A stretch of DNA of 64,000 nt from positions 1 to 64,000 of the forward strand of contig JARGOX010000014.1 of NCBI GenBank assembly GCA_029233925.1, written 5' to 3'. The notes below the pieces were generated by a model. That model had not been told where the DNA came from. It saw nothing but the letters and a program-made list of their open reading frames with translations, and made no database searches. Numbering within the stretch: position 1 is the stretch's first letter; each line of letters begins with the position of its first letter. Positions 26,889 to 37,004 of the stretch are shown one piece after another. Origin of the DNA: Rhizobiaceae bacterium. GTDB lineage: Bacteria > Pseudomonadota > Alphaproteobacteria > Rhizobiales > Rhizobiaceae. The translations under genes were made by a program, and so were the position numbers.

Positions 26889-28247
26889 ATGAAACTATAT
26901 TCTCTCATGAAGCCTGGCGCCGCCTTGCTTATGTTCGGCGCCATGTCCGTGCCGGCTCTGGCGCAGGATGCGGCTGTGCCAACAGCTGTTCCGACCCATT
27001 CCGTCTTTATCTTCAACTCGCTGCTGTTTTTGATCTCCGGTTTTCTGGTGATGTTCATGGCGGCGGGTTTTGCCATGCTCGAAGCGGGCCTCGTGCGCTC
27101 CAAGAACGTTTCGATGCAATTGACCAAAAACATCGCATTGTTTTCCTTTGCGGCGATCATGTACTACCTGATCGGCTACAATCTGATGTATCCATTGGGC
27201 AATTGGTCCATCGGGACCGATGATACGGGCGGTTACCTCGGTGCCTTCGGCGTTGCGGTTCTGGAAGCTGTGGGCGTCGCGCCGGAAGCAACGGATGATC
27301 TGTCCTACGCTTCTACCGGTTCTGACTACTTCTTCCAGCTGATGTTCTGTGCAACCACCGCATCCATTGTCTCCGGTTCGCTGGCCGAACGCATGAAATT
27401 GTGGCCTTTCCTGATTTTCACATTGGTTTTGACCGGTGTGCTTTATCCGATCCAGGCTTCCTGGAAATGGGGCGGCGGGTTCCTGGACACACAGTTCGGG
27501 TTCCTGGATTTTGCCGGATCAACGGTTGTTCATTCCGTCGGTGGCTGGGCCGCATTGACCGGCGCCATCATTCTGGGCGCACGCAAGGGCAAATATGGTC
27601 CCAATGGTGCCATTCATCCGATTCCGGGTTCCAACATGACGCTTGCCACTCTGGGCACATTCATATTGTGGCTCGGCTGGTTCGGCTTTAATGGCGGATC
27701 ACAGCTGGCTGCCGGTTCCATTGGCGATATTGCCGATGTATCCCGCATCTTTGCCAATACCAATGCCGGCGCCGCCGGTGGTGCAGTGGCAGCTCTGCTT
27801 CTGACTCAGATCGTCTACAAGAAGACCGATATCACCATGGTCCTCAACGGTGCCCTGGCCGGACTGGTGTCAATCACTGCCGAACCACTCACACCGGGCC
27901 TGGGTGCTGCGACCCTGATCGGTGCAGTGGGTGGCGTGATCGTCGTCTTTGCGGTTCCGATGCTCGACAAGCTGAAGATTGATGATGTTGTCGGCGCCAT
28001 TCCCGTGCATCTGTTTGCCGGTATCTGGGGAACGCTTGCTGTGCTCTTCACCAACCCCGAAGCGACCCTCTACGGACAGGTTGCCTCGATCATCATCGTT
28101 GGTGTCTTCATGGTTGTTTCCTCCGGTCTCGTCTGGCTGATCCTCAATGCAGTCATGGGGCTGCGGGTGAGCGAAGAAGAAGAGATGGTCGGTCTGGATA
28201 AAAGCGAGATTGGCGTCGAAGCCTATCCGGAGTTTACCAAAATCTGA
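26889..28247 (+). CDS. amtB: Ammonium transporter AmtB
   Basis: 452 residues. A cleavable signal peptide (ending VPALAQ) is followed by 11 expected transmembrane segments. Visible motifs include FAMLEAGLVRSKN, the pore histidine in STVVHSVGGWAALTGA, the second in IPVHLFAGIWGTLAV, and the C-terminal RVSEEEEMVGLDKSE. It moves ammonium across the inner membrane and is gated by GlnK encoded just upstream. A strong hairpin terminator follows at 28281. Confidence 0.96.
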   Translation: MKLYSLMKPGAALLMFGAMSVPALAQDAAVPTAVPTHSVFIFNSLLFLISGFLVMFMAAGFAMLEAGLVRSKNVSMQLTKNIALFSFAAIMYYLIGYNLMYPLGNWSIGTDDTGGYLGAFGVAVLEAVGVAPEATDDLSYASTGSDYFFQLMFCATTASIVSGSLAERMKLWPFLIFTLVLTGVLYPIQASWKWGGGFLDTQFGFLDFAGSTVVHSVGGWAALTGAIILGARKGKYGPNGAIHPIPGSNMTLATLGTFILWLGWFGFNGGSQLAAGSIGDIADVSRIFANTNAGAAGGAVAALLLTQIVYKKTDITMVLNGALAGLVSITAEPLTPGLGAATLIGAVGGVIVVFAVPMLDKLKIDDVVGAIPVHLFAGIWGTLAVLFTNPEATLYGQVASIIIVGVFMVVSSGLVWLILNAVMGLRVSEEEEMVGLDKSEIGVEAYPEFTKI

Positions 28248-28280
28248 TCTGCTGAACATTAGCCTGTCAAAACCTTTGAA

Positions 28281-28306
28281 GGGGCCCGTTTTCGGGCCCC
28301 TTTTGC
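28281..28306 (+). terminator. Rho-independent terminator of glnK-amtB
   Basis: GGGGCCCG-TTTT-CGGGCCCC forms an 8-bp GC stem followed by TTTTGC. It starts 34 bases after the amtB stop. Confidence 0.9.
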
Positions 28307-28503
28307 ATTTAATGAGACATTGTCCTTTGGTTCTGAAGCTTTTCAGATGGTCCAAGGTCCAAAGAAAGAATTTTGAGAAAGACCGGTATTGACCATCAGT
28401 TGGCCTGGCATGGGCAATTGCCGGGCGCAAGGGTCAGGCCGCAGAGCGTAGCGTGCCTATTTTTTCAGCATGATCCAAAGTCAATGCCGATGAAATAGGC
28501 ATT

Positions 28504-28569
28504 TGCATATTAAATGACCCTACCTGCCTATGAAATCAGCAATGTTTGCGGAACTGGCACAAATATTGT
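28504..28569 (+). promoter_or_regulatory. Sigma-54-like promoter of the second ammonium transporter
   Basis: TGGCAC (28555-28560), five bases, then TTGTT has the -24/-12 spacing of sigma-54 promoters, with a weak -12. TGCATATTAAAT at 28504-28515 is identical to half of the palindrome upstream of glnK and sits at nearly the same distance (51 versus 55 bases). The rest of the 360-base gap before the gene holds the amtB terminator and no ORF of note. Confidence 0.55.
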
Positions 28570-28607
28570 TTCCCAAAGACTGAAATGACAGCAATGGGAG
28601 GTGATTC

Positions 28608-29831
28608 ATGGATCAGTCAGAAATCGGTGGTGATGTTTTTTTCGTGCTCATGGGGGCCATTTTGGTCTTTGCCATGCACGGCGGCTTCGCCTTTCTGGAA
28701 GTGGGAACCGTTCGCCACAAAAACCAGGTCAATGCGCTGGTCAAAATTCTCGCTGATTTTGCGATCTCGACGATTTCCTATTTCTTTGTCGGATTTGCGG
28801 TTGCCTATGGCGTCACGTTTTTCGTCAATGCGGCCACCCTGTCGGGTGCCAATGGCGGAGAGGTGTTCCTGCCGCAGGGTTTCACCCTGGTAAAATTCTT
28901 CTTTCTGACGACATTTGCGGCAGCCATACCGGCGATCATTTCAGGCGGCATTGCCGAGCGCATGCGCTTTCAGCCGCAATGTTTTGCGACGGTTGCGCTG
29001 GTGGGGCTGGTCTATCCGTTTTTCGAAGGCATTGTCTGGAACGGCAATTTCGGGCTGCAGGGCGCCATGGAGGCAGCACTGGGTGCGCCGTTTCATGATT
29101 TCGCCGGATCTATTGTTGTTCACGCGGTCGGCGGCTGGATCGCACTCCCGGCCATCATCCTGCTGGGTGCACGTGTCGGTCGTTATAGTAAAACCGGCAA
29201 ATCCCACCCCTTTGCGCCTTCGTCCATACCGTGGCTTGCCCTTGGGTCCTGGCTTTTGTGCATCGGCTGGTTCGGCTTTAACGTGATGAGTGCCCAATCG
29301 GTCGGTGGTGCGACCGGTCTGGTGGCGCTCAACTCGCTGATGGCCATGGTGGGCGGTATTGTCATCGCCTTGCTTGTCGGGCGCAATGACCCGGGATTTG
29401 TGCACAATGGTGCATTGGCCGGTCTTGTGGCGGTTTGCGCCGGATCTGACATATTTCACCCCATTGGTGCGCTGGCCGTGGGCTCCATCGCCGGATTCGT
29501 CTTTGTCAAAGGCTTCCACTGGTGTCAGGAGAAACTGAAAGTGGACGATGTTCTTGGTGTCTGGCCGCTGCACGGCCTGTGTGGTCTTTGGGGCGGTATC
29601 GCCTGCGGTATATTCGGCATGGAGGTGCTGGGTGGCCTTGGTGGTGTCTCCTTCATGGCACAGTTGATCGGATCTGTCGCCGGCGCACTCTATGCCGCTT
29701 TGGCTGGCTTCGTGGTTTACGGGCTTCTCAAGGCAATGACCGGGCTGCGACTGAGCGAGGAAGAAGAGATGCGCGGAGCCGACCTGTCAATTCACAAAAT
29801 CGGTGCCAATCCGGAAGCTGAGATTCGATAG
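28608..29831 (+). CDS. Second ammonium transporter (Amt family)
   Basis: 407 residues, shorter than AmtB because it lacks a signal peptide. It has AMHGGFAFLEVGTVRHKNQV at the first segments, pore histidines in SIVVHAVGGWIALPA and WPLHGLCGLWGGIA, and a C-terminal LRLSEEEEMRGADLS that mirrors the GlnK-responsive tail of AmtB. It belongs to a different Amt subfamily from the preceding amtB, so it is not a recent tandem copy. It has its own sigma-54-like promoter. Confidence 0.92.
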   Translation: MDQSEIGGDVFFVLMGAILVFAMHGGFAFLEVGTVRHKNQVNALVKILADFAISTISYFFVGFAVAYGVTFFVNAATLSGANGGEVFLPQGFTLVKFFFLTTFAAAIPAIISGGIAERMRFQPQCFATVALVGLVYPFFEGIVWNGNFGLQGAMEAALGAPFHDFAGSIVVHAVGGWIALPAIILLGARVGRYSKTGKSHPFAPSSIPWLALGSWLLCIGWFGFNVMSAQSVGGATGLVALNSLMAMVGGIVIALLVGRNDPGFVHNGALAGLVAVCAGSDIFHPIGALAVGSIAGFVFVKGFHWCQEKLKVDDVLGVWPLHGLCGLWGGIACGIFGMEVLGGLGGVSFMAQLIGSVAGALYAALAGFVVYGLLKAMTGLRLSEEEEMRGADLSIHKIGANPEAEIR

Positions 29832-29969
29832 CTACCCTGGCGAAAACAACACGACCACAGGAGACGGAACGGTGCATGGTTAATGCACTATTAACTCCCC
29901 TAAGCTTAGTATCGCCAAGAATTTGAGCGGTTTGACGCTCTTGTGCGTTTATTGAGTTGGAGTGTCGCA

Positions 29970-32621
29970 ATGCAGACCAATGGTCTTATGGCATTTGGAA
30001 GTCATCTGTTGCCAGGCTTCAGGATTCCGGATTTTCTCCGGCGTCCCTTGAAGGTTCTGTACGGACTGACATTGATGGGGTGTCTGGCGCTTGCCATTGC
30101 TGCTTTGGCCACATGGAATGTGACTGATCCCAGCTTTTCCTATGCGACCGGAAATGCCCCGGTCAATGTGCTCGGGTTTGGCGGCGCGGCCTTTGCCGAT
30201 CTGACCATGCAATTTTTCGGCCTGTCCGGTATCGTGGCGCTGCTGCCGCTTGTCATCTGGGCTGTCTTTCTGTTGCGCAACAGGCCGGTCGATCGCATTT
30301 TCAGCAGAATGTCGGCCTGGTTTGCGGGCAGTATCCTGTCTGCATCCGTCTTTGCCTGTGTGCCCACACCTGACCGCTGGCCCCTGCCGACCGGCCTGGG
30401 CGGCGTGTTCGGTGACATGATTTTGAAAATGCCGGCAGTTCTGATCGGTGGTTATCCCTCCGGCATCCTTGCCGTCGTGCTGGGCATCGCACTTGCCATT
30501 CCTGCCACCTGGCTGATGCTTTTTGGGGCACTTTTGATCGCAACGCCGCAAATGGATGTCGTGAGCCAACGGCGCAATGCAAGCCGTCGTCGCAATGTTG
30601 AACCGGAAGCCATCGAAGATGACGATGAAAATGAACGCACATCAGTGGGCATGCTGGTGCTTGGCGCCCTCACGCACACATGGCTGACAGTCAGGGCACA
30701 CTACAGACGCCTGACGGGTCGCATGACCGGCCGCATGTCGGAGCAATGGAGTGCCAATCTGGAAGAGCCCTATGATTTCAACGAGGAAGAATTTACCGGG
30801 TTGAATGGTGAACCGAGAGTCGAACCCGAGTTCATGGATTCTGATGATGAAAATCCGGTGCATGCCCGCCGCCGCAATCTGGACGATGATACGCCGGCCT
30901 TTGACAGCGCAGACGATCTGGAGATCGACGATGGCGATGACGTTGACGAAGATGATGATGATCCGGCAGCCGACTGGGCGCCGCAACCGGCTCCAAGGCG
31001 CATGGCAGGACAGGTGGTTCAGTTGCGCGTTGTTCCCCAGGTCCAGCGACCGAAGCCCGGTGCCCGACAGCGGCGTGAAGCGCAGACTTCGCTGATCAAG
31101 ACAAATGGCTTTGAATTGCCGCCGCTGCATCTGCTTTCTGAAGCCAAGAATGTCACCCGTGATCCCAGCCTTTCCACAGAGGCACTGGAACAGAATGCCC
31201 GCATGCTGGAAGGCGTGCTGGAAGATTTCGGCGTGCGCGGCGAAATCATTCAGGTGCGCCCGGGTCCGGTTGTCACCATGTATGAACTTGAACCGGCACC
31301 CGGTATCAAATCGTCGCGCGTCATTGGGCTGGCCGATGATATCGCCCGCTCGATGAGTGCGATTGCCGCCCGTGTCGCGGTGGTGCCCGGTCGCAATGCC
31401 ATTGGTGTGGAATTGCCAAATCAGGTTCGCGAAACCGTTTATCTGCGCGAGCTTTTGTCCAGCAGGGATTTTGAGACAAGCAAGGCAAAACTGGCATTGG
31501 CGCTTGGCAAGACAATCGGCGGCGAATCGGTCATCGCCGATCTGGCAAAAATGCCGCATTTGCTGGTTGCCGGAACTACCGGATCAGGTAAGTCAGTGGC
31601 CATCAATACGATGATCCTGTCGCTGGTCTATCGGATGCCACCGGAAAAGTGCCGATTGATCATGATTGATCCGAAAATGCTTGAACTGTCCGTCTATGAT
31701 GGCATTCCGCATCTGCTGACGCCGGTGGTCACGGATCCGAAAAAGGCCGTTGTCGCGCTCAAATGGACCGTGCGCGAGATGGAAGACCGTTACAAGAAAA
31801 TGTCAAAGATCGGCGTTCGCAATATTGACGGATTCAACAGCCGTATCGAACAGGCGGAGAAAAAGGGCGAGGCCATCACCCGCACGGTGCAGACCGGGTT
31901 TGACCGCGAGACCGGCGAGGCGGTCTATGAGACAGAAGAATTCGATCTCAGCCCGATGCCCTATATCGTGGTGATTATCGACGAAATGGCCGATCTGATG
32001 ATGGTCGCAGGAAAAGATATTGAAGGCACCGTTCAGCGGCTTGCACAAATGGCGCGTGCTGCCGGCATTCATGTGGTCATGGCAACGCAACGTCCGTCGG
32101 TGGATGTTATCACCGGCACGATCAAGGCCAATTTCCCGACGCGAATATCCTTTCAGGTCACATCCAAAATCGACTCGCGCACCATTTTGGGCGAGCAGGG
32201 CGGTGAACAATTGCTCGGCATGGGTGACATGCTTTACATGGCCGGTGGTGGCCGTATTCAGCGTGTCCATGGTCCGTTTGTCGCCGATGACGAAGTGGAA
32301 GAGATCGTTGCATTCCTGAAAATGCAGGGTGTTCCGGAATATCTTGATGCCATCACCGAAGATGATGATGAAGATGGTGGTGACAGTGGATCCGGCTCGG
32401 TCGGCAATCTTGGTGATTCGGATGATCCCTATGATCAGGCAGTTGCGATTGTCCTGCGCGATGGCAAGGCTTCGACCTCCTATATTCAGCGGCGCCTCGG
32501 CATCGGCTATAACAGGGCTGCCTCACTGATCGAAAGAATGGAAGAAGAGGGTGTGATCGGGCCTGCCAATCATGCAGGCAAACGCGAGATCCTCGTGCCA
32601 ACGGAAGAGGACATCCGGTAA
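29970..32621 (+). CDS. ftsK: DNA translocase FtsK
   Basis: 883 residues. The N-terminal 190 contain four or five membrane segments. A linker of about 200 residues is rich in Asp/Glu (several D/E runs). The alpha/beta motor follows, with Walker [16 protein letters not shown] near residue 533 and Walker [15 protein letters not shown], then the winged-helix gamma domain ([20 protein letters not shown]) that reads KOPS sites. It pumps chromosome dimers at the septum. ATG 29970 has GGAG upstream; a GTG at 29943 is possible. Confidence 0.95.
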   Translation: MQTNGLMAFGSHLLPGFRIPDFLRRPLKVLYGLTLMGCLALAIAALATWNVTDPSFSYATGNAPVNVLGFGGAAFADLTMQFFGLSGIVALLPLVIWAVFLLRNRPVDRIFSRMSAWFAGSILSASVFACVPTPDRWPLPTGLGGVFGDMILKMPAVLIGGYPSGILAVVLGIALAIPATWLMLFGALLIATPQMDVVSQRRNASRRRNVEPEAIEDDDENERTSVGMLVLGALTHTWLTVRAHYRRLTGRMTGRMSEQWSANLEEPYDFNEEEFTGLNGEPRVEPEFMDSDDENPVHARRRNLDDDTPAFDSADDLEIDDGDDVDEDDDDPAADWAPQPAPRRMAGQVVQLRVVPQVQRPKPGARQRREAQTSLIKTNGFELPPLHLLSEAKNVTRDPSLSTEALEQNARMLEGVLEDFGVRGEIIQVRPGPVVTMYELEPAPGIKSSRVIGLADDIARSMSAIAARVAVVPGRNAIGVELPNQVRETVYLRELLSSRDFETSKAKLALALGKTIGGESVIADLAKMPHLLVAGTTGSGKSVAINTMILSLVYRMPPEKCRLIMIDPKMLELSVYDGIPHLLTPVVTDPKKAVVALKWTVREMEDRYKKMSKIGVRNIDGFNSRIEQAEKKGEAITRTVQTGFDRETGEAVYETEEFDLSPMPYIVVIIDEMADLMMVAGKDIEGTVQRLAQMARAAGIHVVMATQRPSVDVITGTIKANFPTRISFQVTSKIDSRTILGEQGGEQLLGMGDMLYMAGGGRIQRVHGPFVADDEVEEIVAFLKMQGVPEYLDAITEDDDEDGGDSGSGSVGNLGDSDDPYDQAVAIVLRDGKASTSYIQRRLGIGYNRAASLIERMEEEGVIGPANHAGKREILVPTEEDIR

Positions 32622-32807
32622 TGTCCCTGTAAGGAGAATACCTTTCACATGGAATTGGTTTTCACAGTCACTATTCACAGATGATGCAATCATCGTTGGG
32701 GAAACTGTCCATCAGGTGCCTGTCGCTGCAATGCCATGATCAGTATGCATATTGCCATACTGACGCCGTAGTTTCGTAACACATATCCCTGCCTTCAGGA
32801 GATCAGA

Positions 32808-33485
32808 ATGATTCAGATATATGCGCCGGTTTCGGCAGAAGTGCGACCAAAGGCCTGTCCGGCACACAGAGTATTAAGCGCCCTGTTTGCAGCGGTCCTG
32901 TCAGGCCTGTTTGTAACCTTCGGTACGGCGTCGGTTATGGCGCAGGACAAGACAGCTCAAAACATTGCCAACCATTTTTCCTCGGTGAAAACCATGACCG
33001 GCGAATTTGTCCAGTTCGGGCCGTCAGGCCAGCAGACCGGTGGCAAGTTTTTTATTGAGCGACCGGGCAAATTGCGCTTCAACTACGAGGCACCATCTTC
33101 AGTGCGTGTCATTGCCGATGGTGAGTCCGTGGTGATTGGCAACAGGAAATTGCGGACCTGGGATATCTATCCCCTGTCGAAGACACCGCTGCGGCTGCTG
33201 TTGTCCGAACATATCGATCTACAGGGTCAAATGATCAAAAATGTTCAGGTTGAACCCGATCTGACAACGATTGTTCTGGGTGACAAATCGATCTTTGGCG
33301 AATCAAAAATCACGATGATGTTTGATTCAAAATCGTTCGAACTGCGCCAATGGACGATCACCGATCCGCAGGGCAAGGACACGACGGTGATGATTTTCAA
33401 TGTCCAAAAGGACGTGAAATTTGCCGATAATGTTTTCAAGGTGCCCTATGATCAGGTGCATGCTTCGCAGAATACGAATCGATAG
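32808..33485 (+). CDS. lolA: Outer-membrane lipoprotein carrier LolA
   Basis: 225 residues with a basic N-terminus and hydrophobic core, cleavage near SVMAQ. The domain pattern is clear: MTGEFVQFGPSGQQTGGKFF, IERPGKLRFNYEAPS, and IADGESVVIGNRKLRTWDIYP. LolA carries lipoproteins across the periplasm to the outer membrane. Its place right after ftsK is a common arrangement in alphaproteobacteria. CAGGAG lies 6 bases before the ATG. Confidence 0.92.
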   Translation: MIQIYAPVSAEVRPKACPAHRVLSALFAAVLSGLFVTFGTASVMAQDKTAQNIANHFSSVKTMTGEFVQFGPSGQQTGGKFFIERPGKLRFNYEAPSSVRVIADGESVVIGNRKLRTWDIYPLSKTPLRLLLSEHIDLQGQMIKNVQVEPDLTTIVLGDKSIFGESKITMMFDSKSFELRQWTITDPQGKDTTVMIFNVQKDVKFADNVFKVPYDQVHASQNTNR

Positions 33486-33511
33486 CATTTGTCAGCAAAA
33501 TTATTTCTGCA

Positions 33512-33536
33512 GCAGGCCATGCAGTTCGTGGCCTGC
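33512..33536 (+). terminator. Weak hairpin after lolA
   Basis: GCAGGCCA and TGGCCTGC form an 8-bp stem around a 9-base loop, followed by AGGAAAACTG and no T run. It may act as a weak terminator or an mRNA end-protecting hairpin. Confidence 0.4.
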
Positions 33537-33662
33537 AGGAAAACTGTTTGCGCATAATAAAGTTGTGATGTCCGCTGACATTTGCTGCGTGACTGCTGCA
33601 CCTTTGTTCCCGGCCCTGTAGGGTCCTTGTATTGATTCGATTCAATACTGAAAGGGAATGAT

Positions 33663-34478
33663 ATGGGTTTTTCCATTGCGACATGGAATATCAATTCAGT
33701 GCGGTTGCGGCTGCCGCTGGTGCTGTCTTTGCTGGAAACGCACCAGCCTGACATTCTGTGCCTGCAGGAAACCAAATGTCCCAATGATTCCTTCCCTGAT
33801 TCAGAGCTTAAAAAACTCGGCTATCAGCATATCGCCATCCATGGTCAGAAGGGCTATCACGGCGTTGCCCTGATCTCGCGGCTGCCGCTGCGCGATGTGC
33901 AGAAAATGGATTTTTGCGAAATGGGCGATACCCGCCATATTTCGGCAATCTTTGATATTGGCGGGCGCTCGGTTCGCATTCACAATTTTTATGTACCGGC
34001 GGGCGGTGATGAGCCGGACCGTACCATCAATCCGAAATTTGCTCACAAGATGGATTTTCTCGAGGAAATGAAGGCGCTGCATGCGCATGCCGAACTGGAA
34101 GACGGTGTTTCATCCATTCTGGTGGGCGATCTGAATATTGCCCCGCTGGAAACCGATGTCTGGTCACACAAGAAGTTGCTCAAGGTGGTCAGTCATACGC
34201 CCATTGAAACCGACGGGCTGAATGAAGTACAGGCGAAAGGTGCCTGGGTGGACCTGATGCGCCAGCATATTCCACCAGAAGAAAAAATCTTCACCTGGTG
34301 GAGTTACCGGTCGAAAGACTGGGATGCGGCGGACAAGGGGCGTCGCCTCGACCACATCTGGTCTTCTGACGATCTGTCTCCGGCATTGGCGGATATTACA
34401 GTTTTGCGCGAGGCACGGGGCTGGGAGCGGCCATCCGACCATGTCCCGGTTTTCGCCCGTTTCAATCCGAAGAGCTGA
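33663..34478 (+). CDS. xthA: Exodeoxyribonuclease III
   Basis: 271 residues. It shows the ExoIII order: ATWNINSVRLRLPLVLSLL, LCLQETKCPN (catalytic Glu), GDLNIAPLETDVW, and the C-terminal DKGRRLDHIWSS and SDHVPVFARF (catalytic His). It removes AP sites and degrades 3' ends in base-excision repair. It stands alone between lolA and the convergent cNMP-binding gene. It begins a few bases after GGGAATGAT. Confidence 0.95.
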   Translation: MGFSIATWNINSVRLRLPLVLSLLETHQPDILCLQETKCPNDSFPDSELKKLGYQHIAIHGQKGYHGVALISRLPLRDVQKMDFCEMGDTRHISAIFDIGGRSVRIHNFYVPAGGDEPDRTINPKFAHKMDFLEEMKALHAHAELEDGVSSILVGDLNIAPLETDVWSHKKLLKVVSHTPIETDGLNEVQAKGAWVDLMRQHIPPEEKIFTWWSYRSKDWDAADKGRRLDHIWSSDDLSPALADITVLREARGWERPSDHVPVFARFNPKS

Positions 34479-34556
34479 TGCGGTCGGCATAGAGTCGGAA
34501 GCCTGGTCCGGGTTTCAGTGTGCCCCATGCTCTGCGTGGAACCAGCCTGCGCAGCT

Positions 34557-35030
34557 TCAGATTTTTGATGGATTTTCCTCGAAGCGTGAAGCCATATTGT
34601 TGATTTCACCGAGCATGGCGCCAAGATTTGTTCTTATGCGTTTTGCCAGCATCGCTGCGATTTCCGGATATTCTTCCATCATGCGCCGAAACATCGGTCG
34701 ATGAATCCGCATGACTTCACTGTCTTCCATCGCCATCACTGTCATTCTTCGGTTTGTGGCCGATATGATGGCCATTTCCCCCAACAGGTCACCGGCTTTT
34801 GCTTCACCCAGCTTGACTGGTTTGCCCTTGCGGTCGCGATGCATCATCTTGAAACGGCCCGATGTGATGACAAAGGCGCTGTCAGCTGTGGCGCCTTCAT
34901 GGAAAAGCGGGTGGTTTGCAGCAATGGTCTTGCGTTCAGCGCCAAAGGCAATCAGACGCAGCATATCGTCGCTGAAACCCTCAAATAACGGAACATTCGA
35001 CAGAATCGTGATGTCATCAGTCAGCGCCAT
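34557..35030 (-). CDS. Cyclic-nucleotide-binding domain protein without DNA-binding domain
   Basis: 157 residues, essentially one cNMP-binding fold: LFEGFSDDMLRLIAFGAE, then the phosphate-binding segment KAGDLLGEMAIISATNRRMT. The C-terminus is helical and has no HTH, so it is not a Crp/Fnr activator. In Brucella the equivalent gene (annotated as a cAMP-dependent kinase regulatory subunit homologue) is linked to otpR. The same pairing is seen here, with 72 bases to the response regulator upstream on the same strand. Confidence 0.85.
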   Translation of the reverse strand: MALTDDITILSNVPLFEGFSDDMLRLIAFGAERKTIAANHPLFHEGATADSAFVITSGRFKMMHRDRKGKPVKLGEAKAGDLLGEMAIISATNRRMTVMAMEDSEVMRIHRPMFRRMMEEYPEIAAMLAKRIRTNLGAMLGEINNMASRFEENPSKI

Positions 35031-35102
35031 GGCAATGTCTTTCCTGCATCGTCGTCATCGTCCTTGCATGGGTGCAAATGCCCGGGTCTGCAAGAATATC
35101 CC

Positions 35103-35786
35103 TCAGGGAATGATCTTGTAACCACCGCTCTCTGTCACAAGAATCTCGGCATTGGAAGGATCGCGTTCAATTTTCTGCCGCAACCGGTAGACATGGGTCT
35201 CCAGCGTATGGGTTGTCACGCCCGAATTATATCCCCAGACCTCTTCGAGCAGAACGTCGCGCGTCACCACCTTCTCGTCGGCCCGATAGAGATAGCGGAT
35301 GATCGCTGATTCCTTTTCGGTCAGGCGGATTTTCGATCCCTTGTCATCAACAAGCAGTTTCTGGCTTGGCTTGAATGTATAGGGACCAACGGAAAACGTG
35401 GCATCCTCACTTTGTTCGTGCTGGCGCAATTGCGCCCGCACGCGGGCCAGAAGGACAGCAAACCGGAAGGGCTTGGTCACGTAATCATTGGCTCCGGCCT
35501 CAAGGCCGAGGATGGTGTCTGAATCCGTGTCGTGTCCGGTCAACATGATGATCGGCGCCTTGAAACCGCCCTTGCGAAGCAGTTTGACCGCTTCGCGACC
35601 ATCCATGTCCGGCAAGCCGACATCCATGATCAAAAGGTCGATATGATTGTTTCGGGCCGCATGAACACCCTTGGTTGCCGAGGATTCTTCGAGAATCAGA
35701 AACTCCTCGTACAAGGAGAGCTGTTCGACAAGTGTCTCCCTCAGATCTTCATCGTCATCGACGAGAAGTATGGTTCTGGCTGTCAT
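35103..35786 (-). CDS. OmpR-family response regulator, OtpR/CenR-like
   Basis: 227 residues. The receiver domain has DDDED acidic pocket, phospho-Asp in LLIMDVGLPDMDG, and Lys in DYVTKPF. The winged helix ends with GVTTHTLETHVYRLRQKIER. No histidine kinase gene is adjacent. The sequence and the neighbouring cNMP-binding gene match the Brucella OtpR / Caulobacter CenR group, which controls cell-envelope and stress functions. ATG 35786 has GGAGG upstream. The assignment to this group rests on my recall of the family, not on an alignment. Confidence 0.88.
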   Translation of the reverse strand: MTARTILLVDDDEDLRETLVEQLSLYEEFLILEESSATKGVHAARNNHIDLLIMDVGLPDMDGREAVKLLRKGGFKAPIIMLTGHDTDSDTILGLEAGANDYVTKPFRFAVLLARVRAQLRQHEQSEDATFSVGPYTFKPSQKLLVDDKGSKIRLTEKESAIIRYLYRADEKVVTRDVLLEEVWGYNSGVTTHTLETHVYRLRQKIERDPSNAEILVTESGGYKIIP

Positions 35787-35907
35787 GCAATTCCTCCAAA
35801 TCGGGATGTACTTATTCATTTACAGGCTTTTAGATAGTCATGTTGGACTCAATGTAAAAGGACTGAAGAGGGGCAGCACACCAAGCTGTGATCCCGGAGA
35901 TCAAATC

Positions 35908-36465
35908 GTGATTAACAAAATAACCCCGGATTGGGTCAAAAGCCAGCCTTTGCAAACTGTTGTTGTGCGTCGCGACCCGCGATCGCAAACAAAGGCTCTG
36001 GTCAATGCGGGAGGCCTGATTTTCCCGGCTCTGATCGGCCGGTCCGGGCGCACCGCCTTGAAAATCGAGGGCGATGGCGCCACACCTCTGGCATCGATGC
36101 GCGTGCTCTACGGTTATTATCGCGCAGACAGGGTGCGACCGCCCATGGGGCGTGTGCCGCTGGTACCGATTGCTGCTGATATGGGTTGGTGTGATGCGCC
36201 GGACCATGGCGTCTATAACAGGCTGGTTCGTTTGCCGTTTTCCGCAAGCCATGAAAATTTGATGCGCGATGACAATCTCTATGACATCTGTCTGGTGCTT
36301 GACTGGAACCTGCGGCAAAGGCGCCGCTATCGCGGCAGTGCCATATTCTTTCATTTGGCAAGCCCGGAAGGCAAGCCGACGCAGGGCTGTATTGCAGTCA
36401 GCCAGCGCGCCATGATCCGGCTTTTGCAGATCATGGGCCCACACACCTCGGTGCGGGTTGTCTGA
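35908..36465 (+). CDS. L,D-transpeptidase (YkuD-like) family protein
   Basis: 185 residues from GTG 35908, chosen because GGAG sits 8 bases upstream and the conserved part starts soon after; the frame is open further 5'. The active-site region IFFHLASPEGKPTQGCIAVS has the His and Cys of YkuD enzymes. No signal peptide is apparent with this start, which is unusual for a periplasmic enzyme. It is divergent from the OtpR/CenR-like regulator and may be one of its cell-envelope targets. Confidence 0.82.
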   Translation: MINKITPDWVKSQPLQTVVVRRDPRSQTKALVNAGGLIFPALIGRSGRTALKIEGDGATPLASMRVLYGYYRADRVRPPMGRVPLVPIAADMGWCDAPDHGVYNRLVRLPFSASHENLMRDDNLYDICLVLDWNLRQRRRYRGSAIFFHLASPEGKPTQGCIAVSQRAMIRLLQIMGPHTSVRVV

Positions 36466-36468
36466 TTG

Positions 36469-36876
36469 TCAAACGCCAAACCAGCCGATGATCGCTCCCA
36501 TCGCCAGCAATACGAGCAGCCAGTGGGCACCATCGATGAAAGTCAGGTTCCAACCAAACCCCTGATAGCGATGGTTGACCGCAAGGGTGGTTGCCACGAA
36601 TCCCAACCAGACGAAAAAGGCCGAGACAATGCCATTGATCAAGGTGACCTGGCCATCGCCCAGATGGCCGATGATGCCGGCGAGAAAAATGGCCATGATC
36701 AACTCGCAGATGATGGAGTTGACAAGCAGCATGGCCGACATCTTCGTATCGTCCGGCTTGATGCGCGCCGCCTTCATCCACACGCCGCCCAAAATGCTGT
36801 AATAGGCGGCGCCGATGACAAAAGCGGCAAGCGTTGCCAACAATAGGGCAAGATAATTGATCCCGGCAAAAACCAT
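36469..36876 (-). CDS. DUF1761 family membrane protein
   Basis: 135 residues with four hydrophobic segments (LALLLATLAAFVIGAAYY, LVNSIICELIMAIFLAGI, IVSAFFVWLGFVATTLAV, WLLVLLAMGAIIGWF). The pattern matches DUF1761, small bacterial membrane proteins of unknown role. It ends 3 bases from the convergent L,D-transpeptidase gene. Confidence 0.8.
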   Translation of the reverse strand: MVFAGINYLALLLATLAAFVIGAAYYSILGGVWMKAARIKPDDTKMSAMLLVNSIICELIMAIFLAGIIGHLGDGQVTLINGIVSAFFVWLGFVATTLAVNHRYQGFGWNLTFIDGAHWLLVLLAMGAIIGWFGV

Positions 36877-37004
36877 AGCGCGCCCTCCCGTGGCGAAACT
36901 GATGTTTTCAGACCGATTGCATCATACGCAGGCTCAAACCGCAATTGTATTGCGCCAAAAAATGCGTCAGGGGTCGTCTGGGAAAGCGGAAAGCACCAAC
37001 CGCT

